A stretch of DNA of 64,000 bases from Mycobacterium nebraskense (GCF_002102255.1 NZ_LQPH01000150.1:55957-119956); one strand, 5' to 3'. Counted from the first letter of the stretch, positions 51,750 to 61,168 are shown. A program made the numbers and translations. The notes: generated by a model not told the origin, from the letters alone.

Positions 51750-52019
51750 ATGTCGGCACTGACAGTCCCCAGACAGCCATCGCTGGTGTTGCCGTGTCAC
51801 GTCGGCGATCCCGACCTCTGGTTCGCCGAGACCCCGGCCGACCTCGAGCGCGCCAAGGCGCTCTGCGCGGGCTGCCCGATCCGGCGCGCGTGCCTGGCGT
51901 CGGCGCTGGAGCGGGCCGAGCCGTGGGGCGTGTGGGGCGGCGAGATCCTCGACCGAGGCTCGATCCTGAGCTTCAAGCGACCGCGCGGGCGACCCCGCAA
52001 AGACGGGGTCGCCGCGTGA
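51750..52019 (+). CDS. whiB7: Transcriptional regulator WhiB7 (Rv3197A-like)
   Basis: 89-residue Wbl activator of intrinsic antibiotic resistance (macrolides, aminoglycosides, tetracyclines). Fe-S ligands C16, C39, C42, C48; EPWGVWGGE turn; C-terminal AT-hook RPRGRPRK that reads the AT-rich element upstream of target promoters. Controlled by the attenuator leader and by its own promoter. Convergent with the AarF-like gene, stops 6 bases apart. Confidence 0.95.
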   Translation: MSALTVPRQPSLVLPCHVGDPDLWFAETPADLERAKALCAGCPIRRACLASALERAEPWGVWGGEILDRGSILSFKRPRGRPRKDGVAA

Positions 52020-52025
52020 GCCGCG

Positions 52026-53369
52026 CTAGACGACCGCGCTGTCGGGTTCGGCGAAGCCGGGGATCAGCTGCTCGGACAGCTCCTTGATCGGCACACGTGC
52101 GTCCAGCTGGCACAGGATCGCGGCCACCGACGCGATCACACGCATCGGGATGGCCAGCTTGGGCGGCAGGTCCATCTGCCGGGCCGTCTTGATCTGCGAC
52201 ACCGACCGGTCGATCTGGCCCACGGTCATGCGCTGCAGCCACTTGCGCGTGTAGTGGAAGACGTCGACCTCGATGGGTTCGACGTACTGGCGCAGCATTT
52301 CGTCGATGTCGCGTACTGACACCTGCTGGCCCTTCTGGATGAAGCCGACTTTCTCCATCGTCGGCAACAGCAAGTCGTAGTTCTTGTCCCGGGCCAGCCG
52401 GATCGTCATCCCGAGCTCGATGGGGTAGCCGCCGGGCAGGGGTGCGACGGCGCCGAAGTCGATGACGCCCATCCGGCCGTCGGGGAGCAGCATGAAGTTC
52501 CCGGGGTGGGCGTCGCCGTGCAGCATTCCCAGCCGGCGCGGCGCGTCGAAGGTGAGCTCCAGTAGCCGGGTACCGATCAGGTCGCGCTGCTCGCGAGTCC
52601 CATTGCGGATGATCTCCGCCAGCGGCAGCCCCTCGATCCATTCCTGGACCACGACCTTGGGCGCGCTGGCCACGACGTGCGGTATCGCGAAGTGCGGGTG
52701 GCCCTCGTAGGCCTTGGCGAAGGCGCGCTGGTTGTCGGCCTCCAGCCGGTAGTCGAGTTCCATCTCGGTGCGCTCGACCAGCTCGTCGACGATGCCCTGG
52801 ACGTCTGCGCCCGGGGCGAGCTGTTTGACCAAGCCGATCATCCGCTGCATGGTCTTGAGGTCGGCGCGCAGCGCCTCATCGGCACCCGGGTATTGGATCT
52901 TGACGGCCACCGGGCGGCCGTCGGCCCAGACCGCCTGGTGCACCTGGCCGATGCTGGCCGAGGCGATGGGTTTGTCGTCGAACGAACTGAACCGCTCCCG
53001 CCACTTGGTGCCCAGCTGGCCGTCGAGCACCCGGTGCACCTTGTTGGCGGGCAGCGGCGGGGCGTCCTTTTGCAGCTTGGTCAACGCCTCGCGGTAAGGC
53101 TCCCCGAACTCGTCCGGGATGGCGGCCTCCATGACCGACAAGGCCTGGCCCACCTTCATCGCCCCGCCCTTGAGCTCGCCCAAGACGGTGAACAGCTGGT
53201 TGGCGGCTTTCTCCATCAGCTCGGCCTGGACTTCGTCTCTCGATTTGCCGGTCAGCCGCTTACCGAAGCCGAGGGCCGCCCGGCCGGCGAAGCCGACCGG
53301 GATGCTGGCCAGCTTCGCGTTTCGCGCCGCACGGCCGCGCTTGATGTCTGCCACGTACCCATCATCCAT
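52026..53369 (-). CDS. ABC1/AarF/UbiB-family atypical kinase (Rv3197-like)
   Basis: 447 residues, same length as in M. tuberculosis. ABC1-family marks: KxGQ in GAMKVGQALSVMEAAIP, Ala-rich loop in ASASIGQVHQAVW, DAHPGNFMLLPDGRMGVIDFGAVAP. These proteins bind ATP and act on lipids or isoprenoids. M. tuberculosis Rv3197 is in the WhiB7 regulon neighbourhood and linked with intrinsic macrolide tolerance. ATG at 53369 (MDDGYVADIKRG) fits the family. Confidence 0.9.
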   Translation of the reverse strand: MDDGYVADIKRGRAARNAKLASIPVGFAGRAALGFGKRLTGKSRDEVQAELMEKAANQLFTVLGELKGGAMKVGQALSVMEAAIPDEFGEPYREALTKLQKDAPPLPANKVHRVLDGQLGTKWRERFSSFDDKPIASASIGQVHQAVWADGRPVAVKIQYPGADEALRADLKTMQRMIGLVKQLAPGADVQGIVDELVERTEMELDYRLEADNQRAFAKAYEGHPHFAIPHVVASAPKVVVQEWIEGLPLAEIIRNGTREQRDLIGTRLLELTFDAPRRLGMLHGDAHPGNFMLLPDGRMGVIDFGAVAPLPGGYPIELGMTIRLARDKNYDLLLPTMEKVGFIQKGQQVSVRDIDEMLRQYVEPIEVDVFHYTRKWLQRMTVGQIDRSVSQIKTARQMDLPPKLAIPMRVIASVAAILCQLDARVPIKELSEQLIPGFAEPDSAVV

Positions 53370-53496
53370 GACGGCCGGGTCGCCTCGCGCTTGATCTTCG
53401 CAACACCTGGTCCCCGGGCCGCCGGCCGCGCGGAGCCCTAGGTTGTCCTTGCGGGTTGCAGTCGGCGACCCACCGAAGGGCGGTATCGACCAGGCC

Positions 53497-53670
53497 ATGG
53501 CAGCAAAGCAATCGCAGCACGACGCTGCAGACTCCTTGTTCAGGGCGATCATCGAGACGCTGGACAAACACCGAAACGACCAGACCTTGACCGCGGAGAT
53601 CCTGCACCAGCTCGCCACGGCCTACGAGTCGGTGTCTGCGAACGTCCCGGACCAGGGGCGGCTGGGGTAG
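53497..53670 (+). CDS. Small hypothetical protein (Rv3196A position)
   Basis: 57-residue helical protein, reading MAAKQSQHDAADSLFRAI at the start and LATAYESVSANVPDQGRLG at the end, without Cys or a signal peptide. The ATG at 53497 is preferred to 53443, whose extra residues are low-complexity. It lies divergent from the AarF-like gene and 8 bases from the stop of the ThiF-like gene. Not recognised; coding status is moderate. Confidence 0.55.
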   Translation: MAAKQSQHDAADSLFRAIIETLDKHRNDQTLTAEILHQLATAYESVSANVPDQGRLG

Positions 53671-53678
53671 CGCCCGCG

Positions 53679-54536
53679 TCAGCACGAGCACAGCGGATGC
53701 CGGTCCCATTGCCGCGCGACGATGGCGCCGGCGTTGAGATCGAATTCCAGCGTGGCGTTCAGCGTCTGGGGCGGGCCCGGATCGGGTACCGCCTCGTGCT
53801 TGCGGACCGCCGCGATTACCCGGTTGACCTGGCTGAGCGCCAGCGCGGCGGTCGCCAGCAGCGTGGCCCGGTCGGCGACCCCGACGGTTTCCCGCAGCTG
53901 CGCCGAGATGGCCGGCCACGCCGCGTCGCGGTCCCGCCGATGTAGGTCGGTGCAGCCCAGGCAGCTGGTCGTGCCGGGGATGACCAGCGGACCGACCAGC
54001 CCGATGCCGTCGCGGACCCGTACCGGCAGGTGGGGGACACCCTGGGTCTGCAGATCGCGGACCATACGCGGATCGGCGACCAGGTAATCCGACAGCACCA
54101 CCAGGTCGACGGCGGTTGCCGACACGGTGGCGTGCGGTTGGCTGCTGTGGGCGACCCGGGCGCCCGAGCAGCGCAACGCCTCGACGAGCAGCTCCGACAA
54201 CGGGCCGCGGCCGTGGATCCGGATGGACGGCGCCCGGCCGCGGGATTTCGCGCACTCGGTCGCGACGCCCGCGCCGACCAGCTGGGCGACCAGGTCCATC
54301 AGCCCCTCGGCGTCCTGCAAGCCGCGGTCGGCGGCCCACCGCTGTAACTCCGATAGCGGCGTCGGTGACCGCATGGACCGCAGCAATGCGGCCAACTCCG
54401 CGGCGGCCAGGCCGCCCGGTGGATGCACCAGCACCGCGCGACGGGGATCCCAGCCGATCTGGACGGCGCCGTCGGGCCGCAGCAGCACAGGCATGGCCGG
54501 GTTCAGCGCGTAGGTGGAAAGCACGGCCGGTGGCAC
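53679..54536 (-). CDS. TOMM/Ocin-ThiF-like protein (Rv3196-like)
   Basis: 285 residues related to the E1-like partner proteins of azol(in)e-forming RiPP synthetases. N-terminal about 95 residues look like a leader-peptide-binding winged helix; C-terminal half is an E1-like fold without a full nucleotide-binding GxGxxG. Zinc ligands: C192 and C195 in SCLGCTDLHRRDRDAAWP, and C283 and C285 in the terminal HPLCSC. No YcaO cyclodehydratase or precursor is adjacent; the downstream-oriented neighbours are a zincin and a Lon-like protease. Function unproved. Confidence 0.82.
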   Translation of the reverse strand: MPPAVLSTYALNPAMPVLLRPDGAVQIGWDPRRAVLVHPPGGLAAAELAALLRSMRSPTPLSELQRWAADRGLQDAEGLMDLVAQLVGAGVATECAKSRGRAPSIRIHGRGPLSELLVEALRCSGARVAHSSQPHATVSATAVDLVVLSDYLVADPRMVRDLQTQGVPHLPVRVRDGIGLVGPLVIPGTTSCLGCTDLHRRDRDAAWPAISAQLRETVGVADRATLLATAALALSQVNRVIAAVRKHEAVPDPGPPQTLNATLEFDLNAGAIVARQWDRHPLCSC

Positions 54537-54572
54537 GGGTGCACTGTGCCACGCGGCGGGTAGCCGCCTTGG

Positions 54573-55913
54573 TCAGTTATCCACAGGACCGGGGCCGGGG
54601 TCCTCGGGGTTCTCCTCGAGTTTGGCGATCGCCTCGTCGATGCCGCTGGTGTCGCCGCCGATGATCCGGTCGATGAAGCCGGCCGGCTCGTCGAGGTCCT
54701 CGGCGGCGGGCAGCAGATCGGGGTGTTGCCAGATCGCGTCGCGGGCGTCCACGCCGACGGCCTCGGTGAGGCGCTCCCACAGCGCGGCGGCTTCGCGCAT
54801 CTTGCGTGGCCGCAGCTCCAGGCCCACCAGCGTCGCAAAGGTCTGCTCGGCAGGGCCGCCGGTGGCGCGGCGGCGGCGCAGCGTTTCGCCGAGGGCGGCC
54901 GCACCCGGAATCCGATCGCCCAGTGCCGCGGTCACCACCACCTGTACCCAACCCTCGATCAGCGCGAGCAGCGTCTCGAGGCGTTCCAGCGCCTGCGTCT
55001 GCGCCGGGGTCGCCTTGGGCTCGAAAACGCCTTGCCCCAACAGGTTTTCGATGGCCGCCGGGTCGGATAGCGTCGCCGGGTTGAAGTCGCGGGCCAGCTC
55101 CTCGATACCGCTCATGTCGATCTGCATGCCCGTCGCATAGGCCTCCACGGCGCCCAGCAGCTGGCTCGACAGCCACGGCACGTGGCTGAACAGGCGGTGG
55201 TGGGCGGCCTCGCGGGCGGCCAGGAATGTCAGGATCTCGCTGCGGGGCTGCTCGAGTCCGGCGGTGAACGACTCCAGCGCGTCCGGGAGGATGGCGGCAA
55301 CGCCCTTGGGCCCCAACGGCAGACCGATTTCGGTCGACGTCAGCACCTCGCGGGACAATCGGCCCAGCGCCTGCCCCAGCTGGGAGCCGAAGGCCATACC
55401 GCCCATCTGCGACATCATCGCCATCAACGGGCCGGCCATGCTCTTGGCCTCCTCGGGTAGCGACGAGGCCCACACCGTCGAAATCTGTTGCGCCATCGGG
55501 TCGCACAACCGCTTCCAGGTCGCCAGGCTGTTGTCGACCCAGTCGGCCGGGGTCCAGCCCACCGCCTTGGTGGTGCCGGCGGGCAGCGCCGTGGCACCGT
55601 CCAGCCAGGTCTCGGCGAGGTGTACCGCGTCGGCGATCGCCGAGTGTGTCGTGGGCGGGATCGGCGCCACGAACCCGATCGAGTTCGTGGCCACCCGGCG
55701 CGCCAGCTCGTAGTTGACCGGTCCCGATTGGCCCCCGGCCATCCCGGTGCCCGCGCTGGAAAACATCTGACCCAGCTGAGTGAAGATCTGCCCCAGGTCG
55801 CCCATGCCGAATGCGCCGAACGGATCGGAGCCGCCGGAGCCCGAATTGGGATCTTTCTTCCCAGGTTTGTCGGGGTCTTCTCCGTGGGAGAAGCCGAAAG
55901 GCAGGTCAGCCAT
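54573..55913 (-). CDS. Zincin-like DUF2342 metalloprotease homologue (Rv3195-like)
   Basis: 446-residue soluble protein of the DUF2342/zincin family. A Gly/Pro-rich N-terminus (MADLPFGFSHGEDPDKPGKKD) is followed by a helical body with AMMSQMGGMAFGSQLGQALG and the family metal-site region FLAAREAAHHRLFSHVPWL. ATG at 55913 is chosen since TACCGT is 7 nt upstream on the minus strand; a GTG six codons earlier overlaps that promoter. Divergent from the Lon-like gene, and co-directional with the ThiF-like gene. Confidence 0.87.
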   Translation of the reverse strand: MADLPFGFSHGEDPDKPGKKDPNSGSGGSDPFGAFGMGDLGQIFTQLGQMFSSAGTGMAGGQSGPVNYELARRVATNSIGFVAPIPPTTHSAIADAVHLAETWLDGATALPAGTTKAVGWTPADWVDNSLATWKRLCDPMAQQISTVWASSLPEEAKSMAGPLMAMMSQMGGMAFGSQLGQALGRLSREVLTSTEIGLPLGPKGVAAILPDALESFTAGLEQPRSEILTFLAAREAAHHRLFSHVPWLSSQLLGAVEAYATGMQIDMSGIEELARDFNPATLSDPAAIENLLGQGVFEPKATPAQTQALERLETLLALIEGWVQVVVTAALGDRIPGAAALGETLRRRRATGGPAEQTFATLVGLELRPRKMREAAALWERLTEAVGVDARDAIWQHPDLLPAAEDLDEPAGFIDRIIGGDTSGIDEAIAKLEENPEDPGPGPVDN

Positions 55914-56008
55914 ACCGTCAACGGTACTCACCGCTGGAACGGGGCGGGCGGTCTCGGGTCAGCTTGTGGCTGAACCGTGCGCAACGGGCTCCGTCTAGTG
56001 TAATCGGC

Positions 56009-57031
56009 GTGAACAGGCGGATTCTGACCTTGATGGTCGCGCTCGTGCCGATCCTGGTCTTCGGCGTGTTGCTCGCGATGGTGACGGTGCCATTCGTCTC
56101 GCTGGGCCCCGGCCCCACCTTCGACACGCTCGGCGAGGTCGACGGCAAGCAGGTGGTGGCGATCGAGGGTGCCGCGACCCATCCGACCACAGGGCACCTG
56201 AACATGACCACGGTGTCCCAGCGGGACGAGCTGACCCTGGGTGAAGCGCTGACGCTGTGGCTCTCGGGGCAGGAGCAGCTGGTACCGCGCGATCTGATCT
56301 ACCCGCCGGGCAAGTCGCGGGACGAGGTCGACAAGGCCAACAACGCGGACTTCAAGGATTCGGAGGACAGCGCCGCGTACGCCGCGCTGGGCTACCTGAA
56401 GTACCCCGCAGCGGTCACGGTCGCCAAGGTCACCGATCCGGGTCCGTCGGCGGGCAAGCTGAAGGACGGCGACGCCATCGACGCGGTCAACGGCACCCCG
56501 GTGGCCGACGTCAACCAGTTCACGGGATTGCTGAAGAGCACCAAGCCCGGCCAGACGGTGACCATCGATTACCGACGCAAGAACGAGCCGGCAGGCGTGG
56601 CGCAAATTACGCTGGGCGCGAACAAGGATCGCGACTACGGCTTCCTGGGCGTCGCCGTGCTCACTGCACCCTGGGCGCCGTTCGTCGTGGATTTCAACCT
56701 CGCCAACGTGGGCGGGCCGTCCGCCGGCCTGATGTTCAGCCTGGCGGTGGTCGACAAGCTGACCACCGGTGACCTGACCGGGTCGAAGTTCATCGCGGGA
56801 ACCGGCACCATCTCCGCCGACGGGAAGGTTGGCCAGATCGGCGGCATCACGCACAAGATGGTCGCCGCCCACGCGGCGGGCGCCACCGTATTCTTGGTGC
56901 CAGCCAAGAACTGCTACGAGGCGAACTCGGACAATCCGTCCGGCCTGCGCCTGGTGAAGGTCGAGACGCTTGGCCAGGCGGTCGACGCGCTGCATGCGAT
57001 CACGTCGGGGGGCCAGGCGCCAAGCTGCTGA
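56009..57031 (+). CDS. Membrane PDZ / Lon-like (S16) protease (Rv3194c-like)
   Basis: 340 residues. One N-terminal transmembrane helix (ILTLMVALVPILVFGVLLAM), a PDZ domain (about residues 130-210: AKVTDPGPSAGKLKDGDAIDAVNG) and a Lon-type protease domain with catalytic Ser in VGGPSAGLMFSLAVVDKL and Lys in GGITHKMVAAHAAGA. The active site faces outside. GTG at 56009 gives the family length and has TAGTGT 7 nt before it. Divergent from the zincin, upstream of the UPF0182 gene. Confidence 0.92.
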   Translation: MNRRILTLMVALVPILVFGVLLAMVTVPFVSLGPGPTFDTLGEVDGKQVVAIEGAATHPTTGHLNMTTVSQRDELTLGEALTLWLSGQEQLVPRDLIYPPGKSRDEVDKANNADFKDSEDSAAYAALGYLKYPAAVTVAKVTDPGPSAGKLKDGDAIDAVNGTPVADVNQFTGLLKSTKPGQTVTIDYRRKNEPAGVAQITLGANKDRDYGFLGVAVLTAPWAPFVVDFNLANVGGPSAGLMFSLAVVDKLTTGDLTGSKFIAGTGTISADGKVGQIGGITHKMVAAHAAGATVFLVPAKNCYEANSDNPSGLRLVKVETLGQAVDALHAITSGGQAPSC

Positions 57032-57109
57032 AGTTGGACGGGCCGGGATCGCAGGTCGCGCGATGCGTAGAGTTGTCACCGTCGATCAATCGAGCAGGGA
57101 GCGTAGCCA

Positions 57110-60091
57110 GTGGGGATGCGACCCGCCGCACGGATGCCGAAGCTGACTCGGCGTAGCCGGATTCTGATCCTGATCGCACTGGGTGTGATCGCTTTGCTGC
57201 TCGCCGGTCCGCGGCTGATCGACGCCTACGTGGACTGGCTGTGGTTCGGTGAGCTGGGCTACCGCTCGGTGTTCACGACCGTGCTGGTCACCCGGTTCGT
57301 GGTCTTTCTGGTGGCCGGCCTGCTGGTGGGCGGCATCGTGTTCGCCGGCCTCGCAGTGGCCTACCGCACCCGCCCGGTGTTCGTGCCGAGCAGCGAGAAC
57401 GACCCGGTGGCCCGGTATCGCGCCGTCGTCCTGTCCCGGCTGCGGCTGGTGGGCATCGGGGTTCCGGTCGCGATCGGCCTGCTGGCCGGCATCGTCGCGC
57501 AAAGCTACTGGGTGCGCATCCAGCTGTTCATGCACGGCGGGGACTTCGGCATCCGGGATCCGCAATTCGGCAAGGACCTCGGCTTTTACGCGTTCGATCT
57601 GCCGTTCTATCGCCTGCTGCTCAGCTACCTGTTCGTCGCCGTGTTCCTGGCCTTCGTGGCCAACCTGTTGGCGCACTACATCTTTGGTGGAATTCGGCTG
57701 TCGGGCCGCACCGGCGTGCTGAGCCGCGCCGCTCGAATCCAGCTGGTCACCGTGGTGGGGCTGTTGGTATTGCTCAAGGCGTTCGCGTACTGGCTGGACC
57801 GCTACGAGTTGCTGTCGCACACCCGCGGGGGCAAGCCTTTCACCGGCGCCGGGTATACCGACATCAACGCGGTGCTGCCCGCCAAGCTCATCCTGATGGC
57901 GATCGCGCTGATCTGCGCCGCCGCGGTGTTCTCCGCGGTCGTCCTGCGCGACTTGCGGATTCCCGCGATCGGCCTGGTGTTGTTGCTGCTGTCGTCGTTG
58001 ATCGTGGGCGCCGGGTGGCCGTTGATCGTCGAGCAGATCAGCGTCAAACCCAATGCCGCGCAGAAGGAAAGCGAATACATCGGCCGCAGCATCACGGCCA
58101 CGCGGCAGGCGTATGGCCTGACGTCGGACGTGGTCACCTACCGCACTTATGCGGGTGATACGCAGGCCACCGCGCAGCAGGTGGCCGACGACCGGGCGAC
58201 CACCGCCAACATCCGGCTGCTCGACCCGACCATCGTCAGCCCGGCGTTCACCCAGTTCCAGCAGGGCAAGAACTTCTATTACTTCCCCGACCAGCTGTCC
58301 ATCGACCGCTACCTGGACCGCAACGGCGCGCTGCGCGACTACGTCGTCGCGGCCCGCGAACTCAACCCGGACCGGCTGATCGACAACCAGCGGGACTGGA
58401 TCAACCGGCACACCGTCTACACCCACGGCAACGGGTTCATCGCGTCGCCGGCCAATACGGTGCGCGGAATCGCCAACGACCCCAACCAAAACGGTGGTTA
58501 CCCCGAATTCCTGGTCAACGTCGTCGGCGCGAACGGCAGCGTGGTATCCGACGGCCCGGCACCGCTGGACCAGCCGCGCATCTACTACGGCCCCGTCATC
58601 TCCAGCGCGTCCTCCGACTACGCGATCGTCGGGCGCAACGGCGCGGACCGCGAATACGACTACGAGACCAGCTCCGAGACCAAGAACTACACCTACACCG
58701 GGCTGGGGGGAGTGCCCGTCGGGGACTGGTTGTCGCGCAGCGTGTTCGCCGCCAAGTTCGCGGAGCGAAACTTCCTGTTCTCCAACGTGATCGGCTCCAA
58801 CAGCAGGATCCTGTTCAACCGCGACCCGGCCCGGCGGGTGGAGGCGGTGGCGCCGTGGCTGACCACCGACAGCTCGGTGTACCCGGCGATCGTGAACAAG
58901 CGGCTGGTGTGGATCATCGACGGCTACACCACGTTGGACAACTACCCGTACTCCGAACTCACCTCCCTGGAATCGGCCACCGCCGACTCGAACGAGGTGG
59001 CGTTCAACAAGCTGGCCCCCGACAAGCAGGTCTCCTACATCCGCAACTCGGTGAAGGCCACGGTGGACGCCTATGACGGCACCGTGACGCTCTACCAGCA
59101 GGACGAGCAGGACCCGGTGCTCAAGGCGTGGATGCAGGTCTTCCCCGGCACGGTCAAACCGAAGAGCGACATCACCCCCGAGCTGGCCGAGCATTTGCGG
59201 TATCCCGAGGACCTGTTCAAGGTGCAGCGGATGCTGCTGGCCAAGTACCACGTCAACGATCCGGTGACGTTCTTCTCCACGTCGGACTTCTGGGACGTGC
59301 CGCTGGACCCGAACCCGACCGCCAGCAGCTATCAGCCGCCCTATTACATCGTCGCGAAAAACATTGCCAAGAACGACAATTCGTCCTCGTATCAGCTGAC
59401 GAGCGCGATGAACAGGTTCAAGCGCGATTACCTGGCCGCCTACATCAGCGCCAGCTCCGACCCGGCGACGTACGGCAGGATCACCGTGCTGACCATCCCG
59501 GGTCAGGTCAACGGGCCCAAGCTGGCCAACAACGCCATCACCACCGACCCGGCGGTGTCCCAGGACCTTGGTGTGATCGGGCGCGACAACCAGAACCGGA
59601 TCCGCTGGGGCAACCTGCTCACCCTGCCGGTGGGCCAGGGCGGCCTGCTGTATGTCGAACCCGTCTACGCCTCTCCGGGAGCCAGCGACGCCGCCTCGTC
59701 GTACCCGCGCCTGATCCGGGTGGCGATGATGTACAACGACAAGATCGGGTACGGCCCCACGGTGCGCGACGCCCTGACCGGGCTGTTCGGTCCCGGCGCG
59801 GGCGCGGCCGCGACGGGAATTCAGCCGACCGACGCCGGCAACCCCCAGGCGGCCCCACCGGTCACCCCGCCCGCACCGGCCAGTCCGCCGGGATCGCCAC
59901 CGCCGACGGCGATCCCGCCGGTCCCGGACGGGTCGGTGACGCTGTCCCCGGCCAAATCCGCCGCCCTGCAAGAGATTCAGGCGGCGCTGGGCGCGGCCAA
60001 GGACGCCCAGAAGAAGGGCGATTTCGCCGGCTATGGCGCCGCGTTGCAGCGGTTGGACGACGCAATCACCAAGTACAACAACACCAAATAG
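57110..60091 (+). CDS. UPF0182 large integral membrane protein (Rv3193c-like)
   Basis: 993 residues: about seven transmembrane helices in the first 310 residues, a long exported domain (320-900) rich in Tyr and Asn, and a Pro/Ala-rich C-terminal tail followed by a helical end. Family UPF0182; the function is not established. GTG at 57110 or ATG at 57116. TAGAGT lies near 57068 as a likely -10 with a short leader. Same strand as the PDZ/Lon-like gene, 78 bases downstream. Confidence 0.93.
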   Translation: MGMRPAARMPKLTRRSRILILIALGVIALLLAGPRLIDAYVDWLWFGELGYRSVFTTVLVTRFVVFLVAGLLVGGIVFAGLAVAYRTRPVFVPSSENDPVARYRAVVLSRLRLVGIGVPVAIGLLAGIVAQSYWVRIQLFMHGGDFGIRDPQFGKDLGFYAFDLPFYRLLLSYLFVAVFLAFVANLLAHYIFGGIRLSGRTGVLSRAARIQLVTVVGLLVLLKAFAYWLDRYELLSHTRGGKPFTGAGYTDINAVLPAKLILMAIALICAAAVFSAVVLRDLRIPAIGLVLLLLSSLIVGAGWPLIVEQISVKPNAAQKESEYIGRSITATRQAYGLTSDVVTYRTYAGDTQATAQQVADDRATTANIRLLDPTIVSPAFTQFQQGKNFYYFPDQLSIDRYLDRNGALRDYVVAARELNPDRLIDNQRDWINRHTVYTHGNGFIASPANTVRGIANDPNQNGGYPEFLVNVVGANGSVVSDGPAPLDQPRIYYGPVISSASSDYAIVGRNGADREYDYETSSETKNYTYTGLGGVPVGDWLSRSVFAAKFAERNFLFSNVIGSNSRILFNRDPARRVEAVAPWLTTDSSVYPAIVNKRLVWIIDGYTTLDNYPYSELTSLESATADSNEVAFNKLAPDKQVSYIRNSVKATVDAYDGTVTLYQQDEQDPVLKAWMQVFPGTVKPKSDITPELAEHLRYPEDLFKVQRMLLAKYHVNDPVTFFSTSDFWDVPLDPNPTASSYQPPYYIVAKNIAKNDNSSSYQLTSAMNRFKRDYLAAYISASSDPATYGRITVLTIPGQVNGPKLANNAITTDPAVSQDLGVIGRDNQNRIRWGNLLTLPVGQGGLLYVEPVYASPGASDAASSYPRLIRVAMMYNDKIGYGPTVRDALTGLFGPGAGAAATGIQPTDAGNPQAAPPVTPPAPASPPGSPPPTAIPPVPDGSVTLSPAKSAALQEIQAALGAAKDAQKKGDFAGYGAALQRLDDAITKYNNTK

Positions 60092-60094
60092 CTT

Positions 60095-61069
60095 TCAGGC
60101 GTAGGCCGTTCGGAACCTCTCCCGATAGGCTTTCGGGCTGATGCCCAGGTGGTTGACGAATACCCGTCTCAGCGTCTCGATGCTGCCGAAGCCGGCCATG
60201 CCCGCGGTCTCGGTGACGGAACGGCCGGATTCGAGTGCGCCACGGGCGAAATCGATTCGCACCAATTCGACATAGCGTGCCGGACTCATTCCGAGCTCGG
60301 ACTGAAAGAGGCGGGTCAGCTGACGGGTGCTCAGTGACGCCCGGGCCGCAAGAGATGTCACGCTGTGGTTCGCGGCCGGGTTGGCCGCGACCGCATCGAT
60401 GACCGCCCGCAGCGGCGACTGTGGCGGCGGATCCGCCTCGACCAGCACCGAGAATTGTGATTGGCCCCCAGCGCGTTTGAGGTAGACGACCAGCCACCGG
60501 GCGACGTTGCGGACCAGTTCGGTCCCGTAATCCATTTCGACCAACGCCAGCGCCAGATCGATGCCCGACGACACCCCGGCCGAGGTGAAGACGTCGCCGT
60601 CGCGGACGAAGATCGCGTCGGGCTCAACGGTGACATCCCGAAAGGCCCGGGCCAACAACCGGGCCTCGTTCCAGTGGGTGGTGGCGCGCCTGCCGCTGAG
60701 CAGGCCGGCCTGCGCGAGGATGAACGACCCGGTGCAGATGGAGGCCATCCGCCGCGCCCGTCCCGACATCGATCTGATGGCCTCGACGAGCGCGGGGTCG
60801 ATGGCTCGCCGGGGCAAATGGTCGCTGCCGGCGACCAGAACGGTATCGGCGGAATCGATCGACGAAAGGCGGTCGGTGACACCCATTCGGTTCCCGATCG
60901 ACGTTGTCACCTCCCGCCCGTCCACCGATGCGATTTTGAGCTGGTAGTCGGCGCCGAACCGGTTGGCTTCGACGAACACTTCACCCGCTCCCGCGACGTC
61001 CAACAGCGTCACGTCGTCGAAGACGACGATCACCACCACCCGCGAACCCACTCCAGCCACGCAAGACAT
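60095..61069 (-). CDS. GlxA-type AraC regulator with DJ-1/PfpI domain
   Basis: 324 residues: a DJ-1/PfpI-like domain (residues 1-185; VVVFDDVTLLDVAGAGEVF, nucleophile-elbow Cys in ASICTGSFILAQAGLLSG) followed by an AraC HTH pair (LAARASLSTRQLTRLFQSEL; VTETAGMAGFGSIETLRRVF). ATG at 61069 (MSCVAGVGSRVVV) is chosen; an earlier ATG adds unrelated residues. It is divergent from the HD/nitroreductase/cupin operon by 99 bases and probably controls it. Stop is 3 bases from the UPF0182 stop, tail-to-tail. Confidence 0.88.
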   Translation of the reverse strand: MSCVAGVGSRVVVIVVFDDVTLLDVAGAGEVFVEANRFGADYQLKIASVDGREVTTSIGNRMGVTDRLSSIDSADTVLVAGSDHLPRRAIDPALVEAIRSMSGRARRMASICTGSFILAQAGLLSGRRATTHWNEARLLARAFRDVTVEPDAIFVRDGDVFTSAGVSSGIDLALALVEMDYGTELVRNVARWLVVYLKRAGGQSQFSVLVEADPPPQSPLRAVIDAVAANPAANHSVTSLAARASLSTRQLTRLFQSELGMSPARYVELVRIDFARGALESGRSVTETAGMAGFGSIETLRRVFVNHLGISPKAYRERFRTAYA

Positions 61070-61168
61070 TGTGTCGCGTTTTGTGGAGAGGACGGCTCGA
61101 ACGGCCACGGTCGGGGAGCCCGCGCGGCCGCAGACTGGCTAGCACGATCACCCGAAGGAGACACGATC

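Noticed and set aside
53497..53670. The 57-residue neighbour as the precursor peptide of the ThiF-like protein
   Set aside because: No Cys and few Ser or Thr in its C-terminal part, and no leader/core pattern; it is more likely an ordinary small helical protein.
57086..59971. A 961-codon open frame on the minus strand opposite the UPF0182 gene
   Set aside because: Highly repetitive Arg/Gly/Val/Gln composition typical of a high-G+C antisense frame; the plus-strand gene has family signatures and normal codon use.
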